Shown: positions 1-10,822 of the stretch, piece by piece
Layout of the letters: every line of letters starts with the position of its first letter
Position numbering within the stretch: position 1 is the stretch's first letter
Assembly: GCA_937969495.1 (NCBI GenBank)
Contig: CALBVY010000013.1
Coordinates: 1 to 64,000, forward strand
Reading direction: 5' to 3'
DNA from: an uncultured Verrucomicrobiales bacterium
Lineage (GTDB): Bacteria > Verrucomicrobiota > Verrucomicrobiia > Verrucomicrobiales > Akkermansiaceae
DNA length: 64,000 bases
Notes under the pieces: model-generated
The model's input: the letters and a program-made list of their open reading frames with translations, nothing else
Told to the model about the DNA's origin: nothing
The model's database searches: none
Position numbers and translations under genes: made by a program

Positions 1-128
1 TGTCTCGCTTTGGTAATCCAGAAGAGCTCATTGGCACGGTGCTTTTACTTGCGTCCAATAAAGCCGGTGGATTTATCACTGGCACGGAAATGATCGTCGA
101 CGGCGGCTTTGATGCCATGAGCATCTAA
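1..128 (+). CDS. SDR-family oxidoreductase, C-terminal fragment
   Basis: Only the last 41 codons are inside the window; the reading frame starts at base 3 and ends with TAA at 126-128. The visible protein has the RFGxPEEL and ITGxxMxVDGG motifs that close nearly all classical short-chain dehydrogenase/reductases (FabG-like, NAD(P)-dependent). The substrate cannot be read from this fragment. It lies 17 bp upstream of the transporter and the sugar-oxidation genes on the same strand, so it probably belongs to the same operon and may oxidise or reduce a sugar or sugar acid; that role is inferred from position only. Confidence 0.85.
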   Translation, partial: SRFGNPEELIGTVLLLASNKAGGFITGTEMIVDGGFDAMSI

Positions 129-145
129 CTTCACTCAAAAAGATT

Positions 146-1771
<1,626 letters not shown>

Positions 1772-1791
1772 TTACCATATTATCTAACACT

Positions 1792-2835
1792 ATGAAATTT
1801 GGAATCATCGGCGCCGGCATGATCGGGCGCTTCCACGCTCAGGCCATCACTGACATGAAGGGCGGTAGTTTACACTCTGTCTTCGACCTCAATCAAGAAC
1901 GTGCCGAGGCCCTTGCCAGCGATTTTGGTGCCAAGGCGTATTCAGACATGGCTGAATTCCTCGGCGATAATGAGCTAGAGATCGTCACGGTAGGCACACC
2001 TAGTGGCGCTCACCTAGACCCTACTCTGGCTGCACTCAATGCTGGCAAACACGCAATTGTAGAAAAACCCCTCGAAGTCACCACCGAGCGCATCGATCAG
2101 CTAATGGAGGCAGCAGCACAAAGTGGTAAAACACTAGCCGCTGTATTAAATAGACGCTTCCACCCTGGTATGGATGCATTTAAGAAAGCTTCCACAGAAG
2201 GACGTTTCGGCACCCTTGCCTCCGCCTCCGCCTACATCAAGTGGTATCGCGATCAAGCATACTATGATTCCGCTGGCTGGCGCGGCACCTGGGCACTCGA
2301 TGGCGGTGGAGCACTCATGAACCAGTCGATCCACACCGTGGATGCCCTCCTCTATCTTGCTGGCCCAGTCAAACGCGTCACCGCTAACACTGCCCTCCTA
2401 GCTCACGAGCGCATCGAGGTGGAGGACCACTGCGTAGCACTCCTTGAGTTTGAAAATGGAGCACGTGGGGTCATCGAAGCCTCCACCTGCACATGGTCCA
2501 AGGATGGCCACCCTGCACGCGTTCAACTCTCCGGCACTGAAGGCTCCGTCTTCCTCGCTGACGAGGCATTTGAAATCTGGGACTTCCAAAATGAGCAACC
2601 AGAAGATGTAGAAATCCGCTCCACCCTCATGAAAGGTCAGGAAGCTGGACTCGGGGCAAATGACCCCACCGCTATCAATACCTACCAGCATCAGCGAAAC
2701 TTCGAGGAAGTCGTAAACGCCATCCAAGAAGGCCGCGAGCCCACCACCTCTGCCCATGAGTCACGTAAAGCCGTAGAGCTCATTCAAGCTATCTACCAAT
2801 CCGCCAAAAATGATGGCGCGTGGGTTAACCTCTAA
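1792..2835 (+). CDS. Gfo/Idh/MocA-family oxidoreductase
   Basis: A 347-residue cytoplasmic NAD(P)-dependent sugar dehydrogenase-type protein. The Rossmann dinucleotide motif GAGMIG is at 7-12, followed by the family EKP motif at 91-93, whose Lys usually takes part in catalysis, and a His at 181 in a GGGALMNQSIHTVD context, the usual second catalytic position. The C-terminal half is the alpha/beta substrate domain. No signal peptide or Tat motif is present, unlike many secreted members. The stop overlaps the beginning of the next gene's longest frame, and the next likely ATG is 7 bp downstream, so the two are probably co-translated. Substrate is not predictable; a sugar, inositol or keto-sugar derivative is likely from the neighbours. 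Confidence 0.9.
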   Translation: MKFGIIGAGMIGRFHAQAITDMKGGSLHSVFDLNQERAEALASDFGAKAYSDMAEFLGDNELEIVTVGTPSGAHLDPTLAALNAGKHAIVEKPLEVTTERIDQLMEAAAQSGKTLAAVLNRRFHPGMDAFKKASTEGRFGTLASASAYIKWYRDQAYYDSAGWRGTWALDGGGALMNQSIHTVDALLYLAGPVKRVTANTALLAHERIEVEDHCVALLEFENGARGVIEASTCTWSKDGHPARVQLSGTEGSVFLADEAFEIWDFQNEQPEDVEIRSTLMKGQEAGLGANDPTAINTYQHQRNFEEVVNAIQEGREPTTSAHESRKAVELIQAIYQSAKNDGAWVNL

Positions 2836-2842
2836 TATCAAT

Positions 2843-3700
2843 ATGAAACTCACCGGATTTGCCGACGAGGCAGCACCAGATCTCGCCACTCAGATTAAAG
2901 CCACCCAAGAACTGGGCTGGCGCTACATTTCCGCACGTGGCATCGATGGGAAAAATATCCACGATCTCGATGACGCAGCCTTCGACACCGCCTGCGGTCA
3001 GCTCGAAGACGCTGGGATTAAAATCGCGGAGTTCGGCTCCCTCATCGGTAGTTGGTCAAAAAAAATCGACACTGATTTTTCCATCACCATGGATGAGGTC
3101 GAACGCTGCATTCCACGTATGCAAAGACTCGGCACCCAGATCGTCCGCATCATGTCCTACGCTCAAGAGCCCTGGGGTGAAGATCAGCACGAGCAAGAAC
3201 GTTTTCAAAGACTCCGCGCCATTACCTCACGCTTCAGTGAAGCTGGCATCACCGTAGCACACGAGAACTGCATGAACTACGGCGGCTTTTCCAGTGGGCA
3301 CACACTCAAACTCATCGAGGAAGTTCCAGGGCTCAAATTAATCTTTGATACCGGAAACCCCGTCTTCCAGCGCGATCGCTCACAAGAAGAGCCACAGCCA
3401 TGGCAAGATGCCTGGCAGTTCTACCAAGATATACGTGAACACATCATTCACATCCACATCAAGGACTGTAGGAATCCCAAAACAGATGGCGTAGAGCCAG
3501 AGTATGTATTTCCCGGTGAGGGACAGGCCTACATACCCGCCATCATCAAGGATCTTAAAGCCATTGATTACGATGGCTTTATCGCCATTGAACCACACGT
3601 CGCCACCGTTTTCCATGCAAAATCTGAAGACGTAGACTGGAATCAGTGCTATCAATCATATATTGATTATGGTAAATCATTAGAAACAATCATCTCATAA
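2843..3700 (+). CDS. Sugar phosphate isomerase/epimerase-like TIM-barrel protein
   Basis: A 285-residue xylose-isomerase-like TIM barrel (AP endonuclease family 2 fold). Metal-site motifs in order are VAHENC (Glu ligand), FDTGNP (Asp ligand), HIHIKDC (His/Asp ligands) and AIEPH (Glu near the C-terminus), as in inosose dehydratases, tagatose epimerases and related enzymes. The frame is open from 2810, but ATG at 2843 follows the previous stop and gives the normal family N-terminus (MKLTGFADEA), so I chose it. It is paired with the Gfo/Idh/MocA gene, a common pairing in sugar and inositol catabolism. The exact reaction, isomerisation, epimerisation or dehydration, cannot be told. Confidence 0.85.
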   Translation: MKLTGFADEAAPDLATQIKATQELGWRYISARGIDGKNIHDLDDAAFDTACGQLEDAGIKIAEFGSLIGSWSKKIDTDFSITMDEVERCIPRMQRLGTQIVRIMSYAQEPWGEDQHEQERFQRLRAITSRFSEAGITVAHENCMNYGGFSSGHTLKLIEEVPGLKLIFDTGNPVFQRDRSQEEPQPWQDAWQFYQDIREHIIHIHIKDCRNPKTDGVEPEYVFPGEGQAYIPAIIKDLKAIDYDGFIAIEPHVATVFHAKSEDVDWNQCYQSYIDYGKSLETIIS

Positions 3701-3717
3701 CCCACGTAATAAATACT

Positions 3718-4434
3718 ATGAACATCAAGTCTCTTCTCTCCATCGCCGCTATCTCCATCGCCGCTATCTCCATCGCGCCACTTGCCCACGCTAAAGAAAC
3801 TAATGTCGAGAAAACTACGGCAAAAGACTCCAAGACCATTTCCCTCTTTGATGGCAAAACTCTCAATGGCTGGAAGGTTGTAGGAGGTAGCGGAAAGTTC
3901 AAGGTCGAGGACGGCTGTATCGTTGGCTACGGCGACAAAAAAGGCATCGATGCAAATACCTTTCTACGCACAGAGAAAATCTACGGTGATTTCGAGCTCA
4001 CTTATGAATTTAAATTCGATAACCGCAGAGGTAATTCCGGACTCATGTTCCGAGCTTTTCAAGCACCATCCGAAGACGGTAATGGTAAAGTCGGAGGCTA
4101 CCAGTCCGAGGGCGATAACGGAAATCGTTCATGGACTGCCGGCCTCTTTGATGAAAACCGCAGGAAATGGCTTTTCCCTCACAAAAAAAATAAAACACAA
4201 TGTGTGGAATTTACCGCTCAGGGGCGTAGACTCTTCAAGTGGAAAGAATGGAACACCATTGTAATTCGCTGTAAAGGTAACCATATCCAAACATGGCTTA
4301 ATGGAGAAAAACGCGTAGATTTTATCGACACTCATCCTGAGCACGATACCCGTGAGGGATTTTTCGGACTCCAAGTTCACCAAGGGAAAGCCTGCAATGT
4401 CCGCTGGCGTAACCTTCAGCTTAAGGAGCTGTAA
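3718..4434 (+). CDS. Secreted DUF1080 (3-keto-disaccharide hydrolase-like) protein
   Basis: A 238-residue exported protein. Residues 1 to about 25 form a signal peptide with a repetitive SIAAISIAAISIA core ending in a typical AHA cleavage site. The rest is a DUF1080 beta-jellyroll, recognised by SLFDGKTLNGWK near residue 42, a GNSGLMFRAF strand in the middle and a C-terminal FFGLQVH...RWRNLQLKEL segment. Members of this fold have been linked to hydrolysis of 3-keto-glycosides, which fits the oxidoreductase and epimerase genes upstream. It lies 17 bp after the TIM-barrel gene, so it is probably in the same transcript. No lipobox is visible, so it should be periplasmic or secreted. Confidence 0.88.
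   Translation: MNIKSLLSIAAISIAAISIAPLAHAKETNVEKTTAKDSKTISLFDGKTLNGWKVVGGSGKFKVEDGCIVGYGDKKGIDANTFLRTEKIYGDFELTYEFKFDNRRGNSGLMFRAFQAPSEDGNGKVGGYQSEGDNGNRSWTAGLFDENRRKWLFPHKKNKTQCVEFTAQGRRLFKWKEWNTIVIRCKGNHIQTWLNGEKRVDFIDTHPEHDTREGFFGLQVHQGKACNVRWRNLQLKEL
3739..3776 (+). repeat. 15-bp tandem repeat inside a signal-peptide coding region
   Basis: The unit TCCATCGCCGCTATC occurs at 3739-3753 and 3754-3768, with the first 8 bases of a third copy at 3769-3776. It encodes the pentapeptide S-I-A-A-I repeated in the hydrophobic core of the DUF1080 signal peptide. Because the unit is 15 bp, gain or loss of copies would stay in frame. Confidence 0.9.
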
Positions 4435-4471
4435 TTAGCCAGCACCTCACCAATCTTATCACTTGAAAGCC

Positions 4472-6763
4472 ATGAAAAGATTTCACGCCACTCGTATCTT
4501 ACTAGCCGGATGCCTGGCATCACTCACAGTGTCTACAGCGATCGCCCAAAAAGGTGATCGTAAAGGGCAAGTCATGAATGATCCTATACCGGCTGATCAA
4601 ATACCACCTTCACCCTACCTGTCTCTTGAGGAAGCAATGAAGGAATTTAAAATCGCACCTGGTTACGTCATTGAGCCTGTTGCTGCTGGCAAAGACGTCT
4701 ACATGAGTCTAGCTCTGTCATTTGACGCAAATGGTCGCGCATGGTCATGTGAAATGCGCAGCTACATGCCAAACCTTGATGGTAAGGGTGAAAATACTCC
4801 CAATGGCCGGATCAGAGTGTTAGAAGATACCAATGGCGATGGTAAAGTAGACAAAACCACCACTTTCCTAGATGACCTCGTACTTCCTCGCGCCGTAGCT
4901 GTGACAAGTGATGGCTGTCTTTACACCAGCGGAACAACTCTCTATTTCATCAAGAGAAATGGCTTAAGGCCTGTAGGCAAGCCCATTGTTATCGATCCCA
5001 AATATGCCGTTGGCGGAAACCCTGAACACAAAGCTAATGGCCTACTCTATGGCCATGATAACTGGTATTACAACGCTAAAAGTTCAGCGCGCTACCGCAG
5101 AATCAATGGCAAGTGGATCAAAGAAAAAACGCAAATGCGTGGCCAATGGGGAATCACTAAAGACAACTCTGGCCACCTCTACTACAACACAAATAGCATA
5201 CTCGCCATAGCAGACATCTTCCCACCAATGTTTTTGCGTGGAAACCCTGACTACCAACCTAATGTGAAGACTTCTCCCGTTGTTGGAAGTAATGAAACCA
5301 ATCCAAGACACATGACTCCAGGCGTGAACCGAGCTTACGTCAAAGGCACACTCGATTCAGAGGGACGTTTAAGAAAAGCCACTTCCGCCTGCGGAATTGT
5401 CATTTATCGTGGTGATAATTTCCCAAAGGAAAAACACGGCATGGCCTTTGTCTGTGAACCAGTTGGAGACCTCATCAAAGCCGTCAAGATCTCACGCGAT
5501 GAGCTGAACCATCCAAAAGGCAGTCATCCTTATGGTAAAGATGACGAATTTCTAACGAGCACAGACGAATGGTTTCTGCCATGTAATCTTTATACCGCTC
5601 CAGATGGCACACTCTGGATGGTGGACATGTACTTTGGTGTTATTCAGCACAAAGCCTATATGTCGAGCTATCTCCGCAAACAATATAAGATGCGTAATCT
5701 TGATAAGCCTGGACCACACACTGGCCGAATCTACCGTATCCGTTATCAAAAAAATAAAGTCTCCGCAGTCCCTCGTATGGAAGGCCTGCCTGCATCAGAG
5801 CTTGTTCAGTTTCTTAGCCATGCTAATGGAACCATCCGTGATATAGCACAGCGCCTGATCGTCGAATCAGGAGATACATCTGTAACTAACGCTCTCACAA
5901 GTTTAGCATCAAAGCACTCCCAGCCACTTGGTCAGATCCATGCTCTATGGACTCTTGATGGCCTAGGAAAAACAAACGTATCTGCCCTTCTTCACGGTCT
6001 TAAAAGCACCAATCATTACGTGATAAATAATACTCTTGATATCATTGCGCGTAATCGAATCAATACCCCCACGCTTCAGAAAGCAATCCTATCACTAACC
6101 AATAAACCACAAACTCTGCACGCGCGCATCAAGACCATGGCCGCCGCTGGACTTGCAGACCAAGCCCTAAAGCTCACCCTCACATCCAAGAACATACCAT
6201 TCATCAATGAGGCATTCATGAGTGGCTTAGGAGCAGAAACAGTAGCTTTCCGGAAGAGGCATCCTAAAATTACCAACGCTCAACTCGATAACCTACTCAC
6301 CACAGTAGCCCAAGCTATCACTAATCCTGAACTGGTAAAAGCATCTCCTGGTGCACACCTCAAGGGAGCTAAGCTAAAATCTTTCAAGCGGGGCAAAAAT
6401 ATCTACAACAAGGTATCATGCATGGGTTGTCACGGTAACGATGGTAAAGGCCTCGCCAATCTAGGACCACCTCTCGATCAATCTGAATGGGTGACTAAAA
6501 GCCCAGAGCGACTTGCTAAAGTTCTTCTCCATGGTCTAAAGGGTCCCATCACCGTAAACGGTGTAAAGTATAATCCAGCAATGATCATGCCTGGACTCAA
6601 TAATAATAGTTCCATCTCAAATCGAGATCTAGCCGATCTCATGAACTATATTCGTAACGCCTGGAGCAATAAAGCACCAGTAACCACGGAAAAGTTCGTG
6701 AAAAAAGTACGAGCCGCGACCAAGAATCAAAAACAACCTTTCGAAGCTAAAGATTTACAATAG
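4472..6763 (+). CDS. PVC-type beta-propeller/HEAT protein with C-terminal cytochrome c domain
   Basis: A 763-residue exported protein; ATG 4472 is preferred over TTG 4463 because it places the signal peptide (about 1-28, ending TAIAQ) correctly. Residues about 45-430 form the sugar-dehydrogenase-like six-bladed propeller of the PVC-type domain, including an EF-hand-like Ca site (DTNGDGKVD). A helical HEAT-like region follows (about 435-620). The class I cytochrome c domain holds CMGCH at 650-654, with a candidate distal Met in the MIMPGL segment. Proteins of this design are abundant in Planctomycetes and Verrucomicrobia and are thought to oxidise carbohydrates in the periplasm while passing electrons to the haem. 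As the last gene of the operon, it could oxidise sugar substrates that the DUF1080 protein and epimerase then process; that order is inference. Confidence 0.88.
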   Translation: MKRFHATRILLAGCLASLTVSTAIAQKGDRKGQVMNDPIPADQIPPSPYLSLEEAMKEFKIAPGYVIEPVAAGKDVYMSLALSFDANGRAWSCEMRSYMPNLDGKGENTPNGRIRVLEDTNGDGKVDKTTTFLDDLVLPRAVAVTSDGCLYTSGTTLYFIKRNGLRPVGKPIVIDPKYAVGGNPEHKANGLLYGHDNWYYNAKSSARYRRINGKWIKEKTQMRGQWGITKDNSGHLYYNTNSILAIADIFPPMFLRGNPDYQPNVKTSPVVGSNETNPRHMTPGVNRAYVKGTLDSEGRLRKATSACGIVIYRGDNFPKEKHGMAFVCEPVGDLIKAVKISRDELNHPKGSHPYGKDDEFLTSTDEWFLPCNLYTAPDGTLWMVDMYFGVIQHKAYMSSYLRKQYKMRNLDKPGPHTGRIYRIRYQKNKVSAVPRMEGLPASELVQFLSHANGTIRDIAQRLIVESGDTSVTNALTSLASKHSQPLGQIHALWTLDGLGKTNVSALLHGLKSTNHYVINNTLDIIARNRINTPTLQKAILSLTNKPQTLHARIKTMAAAGLADQALKLTLTSKNIPFINEAFMSGLGAETVAFRKRHPKITNAQLDNLLTTVAQAITNPELVKASPGAHLKGAKLKSFKRGKNIYNKVSCMGCHGNDGKGLANLGPPLDQSEWVTKSPERLAKVLLHGLKGPITVNGVKYNPAMIMPGLNNNSSISNRDLADLMNYIRNAWSNKAPVTTEKFVKKVRAATKNQKQPFEAKDLQ

Positions 6764-6837
6764 CCTACTATTTCATTTTCTGTTGATTCTTGTACCATCC
6801 TGCTCAACTCTAGTGATTTGGTTTATAGCTAATTGCT

Positions 6838-8592
6838 CTACCAAAGCTGACGCTCTTCAATGAGGATTGCATTGCATCCTAACATAAATCCTTGATTTTT
6901 AACAACTGACGCGATGCTAATTTTAATCGTATAAACACCACCTGAAATAGGAGAATCAATTTCGACAGGTATTTGAAAAACACCTAATTTCGAGAATGGC
7001 ACCACCTTCACCGCTACAGAGTCATCTTGAGAATTACTAACCTCGAAGCGTATATCACAAAATTTCTGCACTATATATAAATTCACCGTAATCACTGACG
7101 CTCCTTCTTCAGGGATTTTCAACTGCACCTCATAGCCAGCACCAACCTTTGCCTTCCTGCTAGAAATAGCGGCTCTTGGAGTAAATAATTCCTCCCCCAT
7201 TTTGAATTTTACTGCATTATCGTATTTACGAATTTCTGATTGCGGTGGAAATGTCGTCACATCCTGAATGTATAAACCATCCTTTTTTGATCTATTTTTT
7301 GAAGAGATAGGGACACTCGAGCCTATAAACCAATCTAGATATTTATTATCATCTAAATCAATAATCACCTCAGGATTACCCTGATCCCCATCAATGTGAG
7401 TAGTTGTGATCTCCGCAATTCTAACAGCATGCTCGTTATCGATACCCTGATTAGTTACAGCAGCTTCATCATCACCACGTAGTAATACCATGGTAGCGCC
7501 GATAATCAGCGCGAGAACTAGCCCACTGATTGCATAGATTATTTTCGCTGTTTCCTTTTTTTCGGTATCTAATGTAGCATTAGCATCTTGCGGCTGACTT
7601 CCCTCCATATTACCAGCAGCCGCTGTATTAGCAGCTGCTATATATACAGAGTCTGTTTGAGCTGCCACTACTACCTGCTGGCTGGATGTCAAAACCTCGG
7701 GTGCAGAAACGGCACTCCCACCTTGCTCAACTAACGAATGAGCCACGCCCGCTACATTGGGCTCCAGCTCATCAACGTCGATAGCATTGAGCGCCGCCAT
7801 CGCTGCCCCGGAATCAGCAGGACGTTTCTCGGGATCACACTCAATAAGTGACATCACCCAAGCAGCAAAATCAGGATGAATCCCTTCAACGTATTGGCCA
7901 AGATCCGGCATACCCTCACTTTTATAAGCGTCCAAACACTCTTCACTCGACCTATCAGAAAACGGATGCCCTCCTACTAATGCCGTATAACAAAGCTGCC
8001 CAAGCATAAATAAATCAGCCTTTGCATTTGGCTCTTGATCATCCTCATGGAGCTCTGGTGCCATCAGCACAGGATCAGCTACTTTGATTTTTTCACCTTT
8101 CACCATCGACGTAAGTTGATTCAAGCCTAAATCGACTAAGAGATAGCGATGCCGTCCGGAAGCACGAGGCACACGTTTGATAGACCCTGTATGAAGGGCT
8201 CCATGATAAATTCCAGATTCATGCACTGCATGTAGAGCATCTAACATATCAACTGCCATATTATAGACTCCCATTTGTACCAATGGCCCTTCCTCTAATC
8301 GATCCGCTAGAGACTGACCTTCAACAAACTGACTAACTACACATGCTCCACTATCTTCGATGGATACATCGTAAATAGCCACCATATTCGGGTGCTGTAT
8401 AGCACCTAATCTACCAGCATACTCACCAAACTTTTTTTTCCATAAATCGTCACGTTTTTGTGCATCCTGATTATCACCGTATTCGATATGTCTATACATT
8501 ACACGACGATTAAGCATGGTATCATCGGCTAAGTAAACGGCTCCAAGAATGCCTTCCCCTAACTGGCTGGCTATTTGATATCGGTCTGTCAT
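6838..8592 (-). CDS. Membrane-anchored serine/threonine kinase-like protein (predicted pseudokinase)
   Basis: A 584-residue protein. Residues 1 to about 270 have the PknB-like kinase fold: glycine loop LGEGILGAVY at 11-20, an APE-like MAPEL segment and the usual C-lobe ending. Key catalytic residues are missing: the VAIK Lys is Arg34, and the HRD loop reads HGALHTGSI at 130-138 (Asp to Ala132, Lys to His, Asn to Ser). DLG (154-156) is kept. A linker leads to one transmembrane helix at about 350-371, then an external beta-rich C-terminal domain of about 200 residues that I do not recognise. Topology suggests a signalling or scaffolding receptor, not an active kinase. The adjacent minus-strand gene upstream is a degenerate sulfatase. 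Confidence 0.82.
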   Translation of the reverse strand: MTDRYQIASQLGEGILGAVYLADDTMLNRRVMYRHIEYGDNQDAQKRDDLWKKKFGEYAGRLGAIQHPNMVAIYDVSIEDSGACVVSQFVEGQSLADRLEEGPLVQMGVYNMAVDMLDALHAVHESGIYHGALHTGSIKRVPRASGRHRYLLVDLGLNQLTSMVKGEKIKVADPVLMAPELHEDDQEPNAKADLFMLGQLCYTALVGGHPFSDRSSEECLDAYKSEGMPDLGQYVEGIHPDFAAWVMSLIECDPEKRPADSGAAMAALNAIDVDELEPNVAGVAHSLVEQGGSAVSAPEVLTSSQQVVVAAQTDSVYIAAANTAAAGNMEGSQPQDANATLDTEKKETAKIIYAISGLVLALIIGATMVLLRGDDEAAVTNQGIDNEHAVRIAEITTTHIDGDQGNPEVIIDLDDNKYLDWFIGSSVPISSKNRSKKDGLYIQDVTTFPPQSEIRKYDNAVKFKMGEELFTPRAAISSRKAKVGAGYEVQLKIPEEGASVITVNLYIVQKFCDIRFEVSNSQDDSVAVKVVPFSKLGVFQIPVEIDSPISGGVYTIKISIASVVKNQGFMLGCNAILIEERQLW

Positions 8593-8766
8593 GTTATATT
8601 GTTAGAATAAAAATATTTCGCCAGCAAAGAACTCTTCACCAGCATTTTAAGTACTCTCACTCTGACATTAAGATATTCTTGGGTAAAGATTAATAATGAC
8701 AGAAATCAGCCACCTACTCCGTGATAGAAATAGAAAAATCGAGAATGTAAACTGGCACTCAGTAAT

Positions 8767-10302
8767 CTAATCCTGCGGCTTTGCCTGCAGATCAAATTTC
8801 CTGTCTCCCACTCGTTCAATTTCTACAAAAAATGCACCCAGCTCTCTCGTTAAAGCAAGCTGACCTGTAAACCAGCACTCAAGATCTGTGATTCCAGCAC
8901 CCGCATCTGTTTGGAGTGTAATCGCTGTAGCTCCTTTTGTAACGCGCAACGTCGCGACATTGTCTCCTAGGCGAATATACGCATTACCTCCCTCTAATTT
9001 CATCAGGTTTCTATGGGAGGCGTTCTTTGTATCTCTTGGCAAAAGGCTCGCCGTGATCTTGTAACGACCAGGACGCTTCATATGAACCGCCCAGCTACCT
9101 GAGTATGCGGGAAATTTATTTTTATACTCTAAATCGTTTTTTAAACCCGCCAGGATATCAACAAGATACTTCTGATAAACCATGGCAGAAGTAGTAGGGC
9201 GACCATTTTCAGAATCTCTTATTTTAGACATCTGCCAATCCAAAGCAGTGAGCCGCACCACTTGATGATCTTTACTGCCAATATCAAAGGCACGAGGGTT
9301 ATACAAATTTTCACCCGTCATTCGCCACCATTTACCATGAGCAGCAAGGAGGGCTTGATGATCCTGCTGATACTTAGCAGTATCTAACGATTCATTAAAA
9401 TTAAGTATGGAATCTTTTACCCGATACATATGGAGGCCGTCAATCAATGCTAGATCCTGCCCCAAGACTAATGAACCTCGGTGACGATTTTTCTCTATAG
9501 ACTCGTGGACAGGCCAATTGGCACGATGAAAAAATGCCAAGTCTAACTTTGGCTCCACATCTAAAGCTGCGAGACGGCGGACAACGCGATACAGATCCCA
9601 GTCAGCATTGACATCTAACTGATCGCTAAGATTTTGATTACTAAGGCAAACCCATTTTGCTGGGTAATAGAATTTCTTTTTAGACCCAACACCTGCTTCT
9701 AGAATAACCACTACGGTTGGTTGTTGATTATCCTTCACCCAGCCAGCAAGTGTCTGAAAGATCATCTCGCGACTCAAATGCCTACCCTCAGCCATGTGGA
9801 TAAAGATCGGTTTCTTGGTATTTTTAATGAGCACAGGCTGAGCAACACGTGTCCCCCATGCATCCGTTAAAGTATCCTCTTCTCCAGCCTCAAAATAATG
9901 CGCCTGATGAAAACCCCTACTCTCTGGGTCATAAGGTGCAGCTGCTCCCAACGCCCATGCTCCGTAAAAGTAGGTTTGATAGCCTACTCCACTCAGGCTA
10001 TCAGCCAGAGTTTCACCATCAACCGGCTTCCTGCGCCAATCTAAATCATGCACCACTCCCTGCTGCAGCGGAGATGTCCCAAAAAGCAAGGCTGTCTGAA
10101 TGGCCGAGCGCCCAGGGTTAACGCGACATTCTCCACGTTGGCTCAACCAAGCATCTGAAGCAAAAACCCCCACTTTAGTGAGGGGCTCCACCTTATCTCC
10201 AACAGCTGGTTCATTAAGCTGAATGAGAACAACATGAGGCCGTAATGATTCTGCCCGCGCAAAGGAACACACACACATAAAAAACAGAACCCTTGTCAAC
10301 AT
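8767..10302 (-). CDS. Secreted sulfatase-fold protein with degenerate active site
   Basis: A 511-residue protein from ATG 10302, which gives a short signal peptide (MLTRVLFFMCVCSFARA); an upstream in-frame ATG at 10332 would add 10 polar residues. The order of motifs follows type I sulfatases: HVVLIQLNEP near the N-terminus (families have DD here), NPGRSAIQ at 62-69 (normally C/S-x-P-S-R, the formylglycine site), YGAWALG at about 113-119 (normally GKWHLG) and a RGF segment. The formylglycine Cys/Ser is Asn62, the Lys of GKW is Ala115 and the metal Asp pair is Asn-Glu. The C-terminal beta-sandwich with a SGSWAVHMKRPGRY stretch resembles planctomycete arylsulfatase tails. It is likely non-catalytic, perhaps ligand binding. 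Confidence 0.75.
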   Translation of the reverse strand: MLTRVLFFMCVCSFARAESLRPHVVLIQLNEPAVGDKVEPLTKVGVFASDAWLSQRGECRVNPGRSAIQTALLFGTSPLQQGVVHDLDWRRKPVDGETLADSLSGVGYQTYFYGAWALGAAAPYDPESRGFHQAHYFEAGEEDTLTDAWGTRVAQPVLIKNTKKPIFIHMAEGRHLSREMIFQTLAGWVKDNQQPTVVVILEAGVGSKKKFYYPAKWVCLSNQNLSDQLDVNADWDLYRVVRRLAALDVEPKLDLAFFHRANWPVHESIEKNRHRGSLVLGQDLALIDGLHMYRVKDSILNFNESLDTAKYQQDHQALLAAHGKWWRMTGENLYNPRAFDIGSKDHQVVRLTALDWQMSKIRDSENGRPTTSAMVYQKYLVDILAGLKNDLEYKNKFPAYSGSWAVHMKRPGRYKITASLLPRDTKNASHRNLMKLEGGNAYIRLGDNVATLRVTKGATAITLQTDAGAGITDLECWFTGQLALTRELGAFFVEIERVGDRKFDLQAKPQD

Positions 10303-10330
10303 GGGGTTCAATCTACAACATTCCAACATC

Positions 10331-10822
10331 ATGCCAAGAACACCTTTTCATATCCTTTTTGTATGTATGGGAAATATCTGCAGATCCCCTGCTGGTGAAA
10401 ATATTCTGCGCCACCAAGTAGCCGCGAACAATTTACAAAAGGAGATCTTTATCGATTCAGCAGGCACACATAATTACCACATAGGCAAGGCGCCAGATAG
10501 ACGCATGTGTGCCACACTCAAAAAGCGAGATATGCGGTGCGATGGTAAAGCGCGGCAATTTAGCACACAAGATTTCCACCGCTTCGATCTCATCCTCACC
10601 ATGGATGCAGAAAACTATCAGCGTATCATGGCATTAGAACCAAATGGCACTTATCGCTCTAAGGTCAAAAAGTTCACCAGCTTCTGCACGCAAACCAAAA
10701 ACAAGATTCCTGATGTGCCAGATCCCTACTACGGAGGAGAGGATGGATTTGAACAAGTCGCTGACATGCTAGAAGACGGCTGTGCTGCTATTATCCAGCT
10801 GCACCATGACGGATTACTTTAG
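10331..10822 (+). CDS. Low-molecular-weight protein tyrosine phosphatase
   Basis: A 163-residue cytoplasmic protein. The P-loop CMGNICRSP (C-x5-R-S/T) near residue 11 is the catalytic signature of LMW-PTPs and arsenate-reductase-like relatives, and the general-acid motif DPYYGG lies near the C-terminus. Length matches the family. ATG 10331 was preferred to 10301 because it gives the standard start a few residues before the first strand (ILFVCMGN). It is divergent from the sulfatase-like gene (28 bp between starts) and its stop overlaps the convergent L,D-transpeptidase stop by 4 bp. It probably dephosphorylates protein tyrosine residues, often on exopolysaccharide kinases. Confidence 0.92.
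   Translation: MPRTPFHILFVCMGNICRSPAGENILRHQVAANNLQKEIFIDSAGTHNYHIGKAPDRRMCATLKKRDMRCDGKARQFSTQDFHRFDLILTMDAENYQRIMALEPNGTYRSKVKKFTSFCTQTKNKIPDVPDPYYGGEDGFEQVADMLEDGCAAIIQLHHDGLL

Noticed and set aside
2859..3257. 132-residue forward frame inside the TIM-barrel gene
   Set aside because: It is a frame-shifted shadow of the supported gene, with no domain or composition of its own.
3739..3776. CRISPR-like array
   Set aside because: Units are adjacent 15-bp copies without spacers and code for a signal peptide; no cas genes are present.
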